6,082 nucleotides of DNA from Anaerolineae bacterium. Its GTDB lineage: Bacteria; Chloroflexota; Anaerolineae; E26-bin7. The position numbers were made by a program, and so were the translations under genes. The stretch lies in contig JAOZOT010000225.1 in assembly GCA_029933115.1 (NCBI GenBank), positions 1-6,082 on the forward strand, given 5' to 3'. Of this stretch, positions 5,594 through 6,082 are shown piece by piece. Positions within the stretch are counted from its first letter, which is position 1; the number at the start of each line of letters is the position of its first letter. The notes under the pieces are model-generated. The model saw nothing but the letters and a program-made list of their open reading frames with translations, was not told the origin of the DNA and ran no database searches.

Positions 5594-6070
5594 CTGAGGC
5601 ATTGGCCGTTGCCACGTTCTACCTTGACGCCAGCGCGCTGGTCAAGCGGATACATGGCCGAAACCGGCACAGCCTGGATCGAATTGGTGTGTGCCGACGA
5701 TTCTCATGTCATTGCCATTGCTCAGATCGGACTGGTCGAGGTAGCGGCAGCGTTTGCCAGCAAGCGCCGGGGCAACTTTATCGCGCCCGACGAATATGAT
5801 AATGCGTTGGCTGACCTCATCTGCGATGCACAGACACGCTATTTGCTTGCTGCGGTAGATCAGACCATCGTGGATAGTGCCATCCAATTGACGCGCCGTC
5901 AGCGATTGCGCGGTTATGACGCCGTTCATCTGGCTTGCGCGCTTGCGCTGAACGAGCCATTGGTTGACTCCGGCCAGCCGCCCCTTATTTTCGTAGCCGC
6001 CGACGAAGACCTGTTGGCCGCAGCCGCCGCCGAAGGGCTCGCCACCGATAATCCTAACGATCACCCTTGA
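5590..6070 (+). pseudogene. Frameshifted VapC-like PIN-domain ribonuclease toxin
   Basis: Two reading frames together make one PIN protein. The first, from GTG 5590, gives MTEALAV...FYLDASALVKR and then leaves the family pattern. The next frame continues with YMAETGTAWIELV and runs to the stop at 6068-6070. Removing one base, most simply A5650, joins them into a 159-aa protein of normal size with the four PIN acidic positions: Asp13 (YLDAS), Glu50 (GLVEVAAA), Asp110 (GYDAVHLA) and Asp138 (VAADEDLL). VapC toxins are Mg-dependent RNases that typically cut tRNA or rRNA. As read, translation from GTG 5590 ends at 5799 after 69 aa. A restart at ATG 5654 would lack Asp13. No obvious slippery heptamer surrounds the site, so a mutation or a sequence error is more likely than programmed frameshifting. 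The GTG overlaps the antitoxin stop. Confidence 0.85.
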
Positions 6071-6082
6071 GTTTGCTAAAAC

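Noticed and set aside
5609..5660. ATG 5609 as a separate start for the second PIN frame
   Set aside because: The encoded residues before YMAETG are not PIN-like, whereas the other frame supplies the conserved FYLDASALVKR motif, so a frameshift is the better explanation.
5640..5660. Programmed ribosomal frameshifting in the toxin gene
   Set aside because: No slippery heptamer or clear downstream stimulatory stem is visible around GTCAAGCGGATACATGG.

Overview
The window reads as a piece of a bacterial chromosome of moderately high GC, most likely from Chloroflexota (Chloroflexi). That placement is an inference from the gene mix: tandem Uma2-family nuclease-fold genes, a glycine riboswitch driving a GlyA-GcvT fusion, and a PIN toxin/antitoxin pair of a style common in that phylum. 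No rRNA, tRNA, insertion sequence or CRISPR array was found.

Layout from left to right. (1) Positions 99-1306 hold two co-directional Uma2 (DUF820) genes that overlap by one base. They have diverged over most of their length but share a perfect 122-bp segment at their 3' ends, which looks like recent gene conversion or a recombination scar. (2) Positions 1307-1838 are a 532-nt non-coding stretch that is densely functional: a strong sigma70-type promoter (TTGACA, 17 nt, TAGACT), a leader with two small hairpins, a glycine riboswitch, an intrinsic terminator and a strong ribosome binding site. The riboswitch is odd. Aptamer I is canonical. Aptamer II has canonical halves separated by about 150 nt, and that interval contains a third CCGAAG core able to form a competing aptamer-like fold. 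(3) Positions 1839-5189 encode one 1116-aa protein: serine hydroxymethyltransferase (GlyA), then a shortened GcvT-like module, then a full-length aminomethyltransferase (GcvT, the glycine-cleavage T protein). A 14-bp hairpin follows the gene. (4) Positions 5260-6070 hold a type II toxin-antitoxin operon: a small ribbon-helix-helix-like antitoxin and an overlapping VapC/PIN toxin broken by a single-base frameshift near its N-terminus.

How the parts fit together: the riboswitch senses glycine and controls a protein whose two full domains are the enzymes that make and use 5,10-methylene-THF during glycine-serine interconversion. GcvT makes it from the aminomethyl group carried on H protein, and GlyA combines it with a second glycine to make serine. 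The fusion is therefore consistent with a glycine-responsive route to serine. The P and H proteins and any partner genes are not in the window. The Uma2 and TA genes look like unrelated accessory neighbours.
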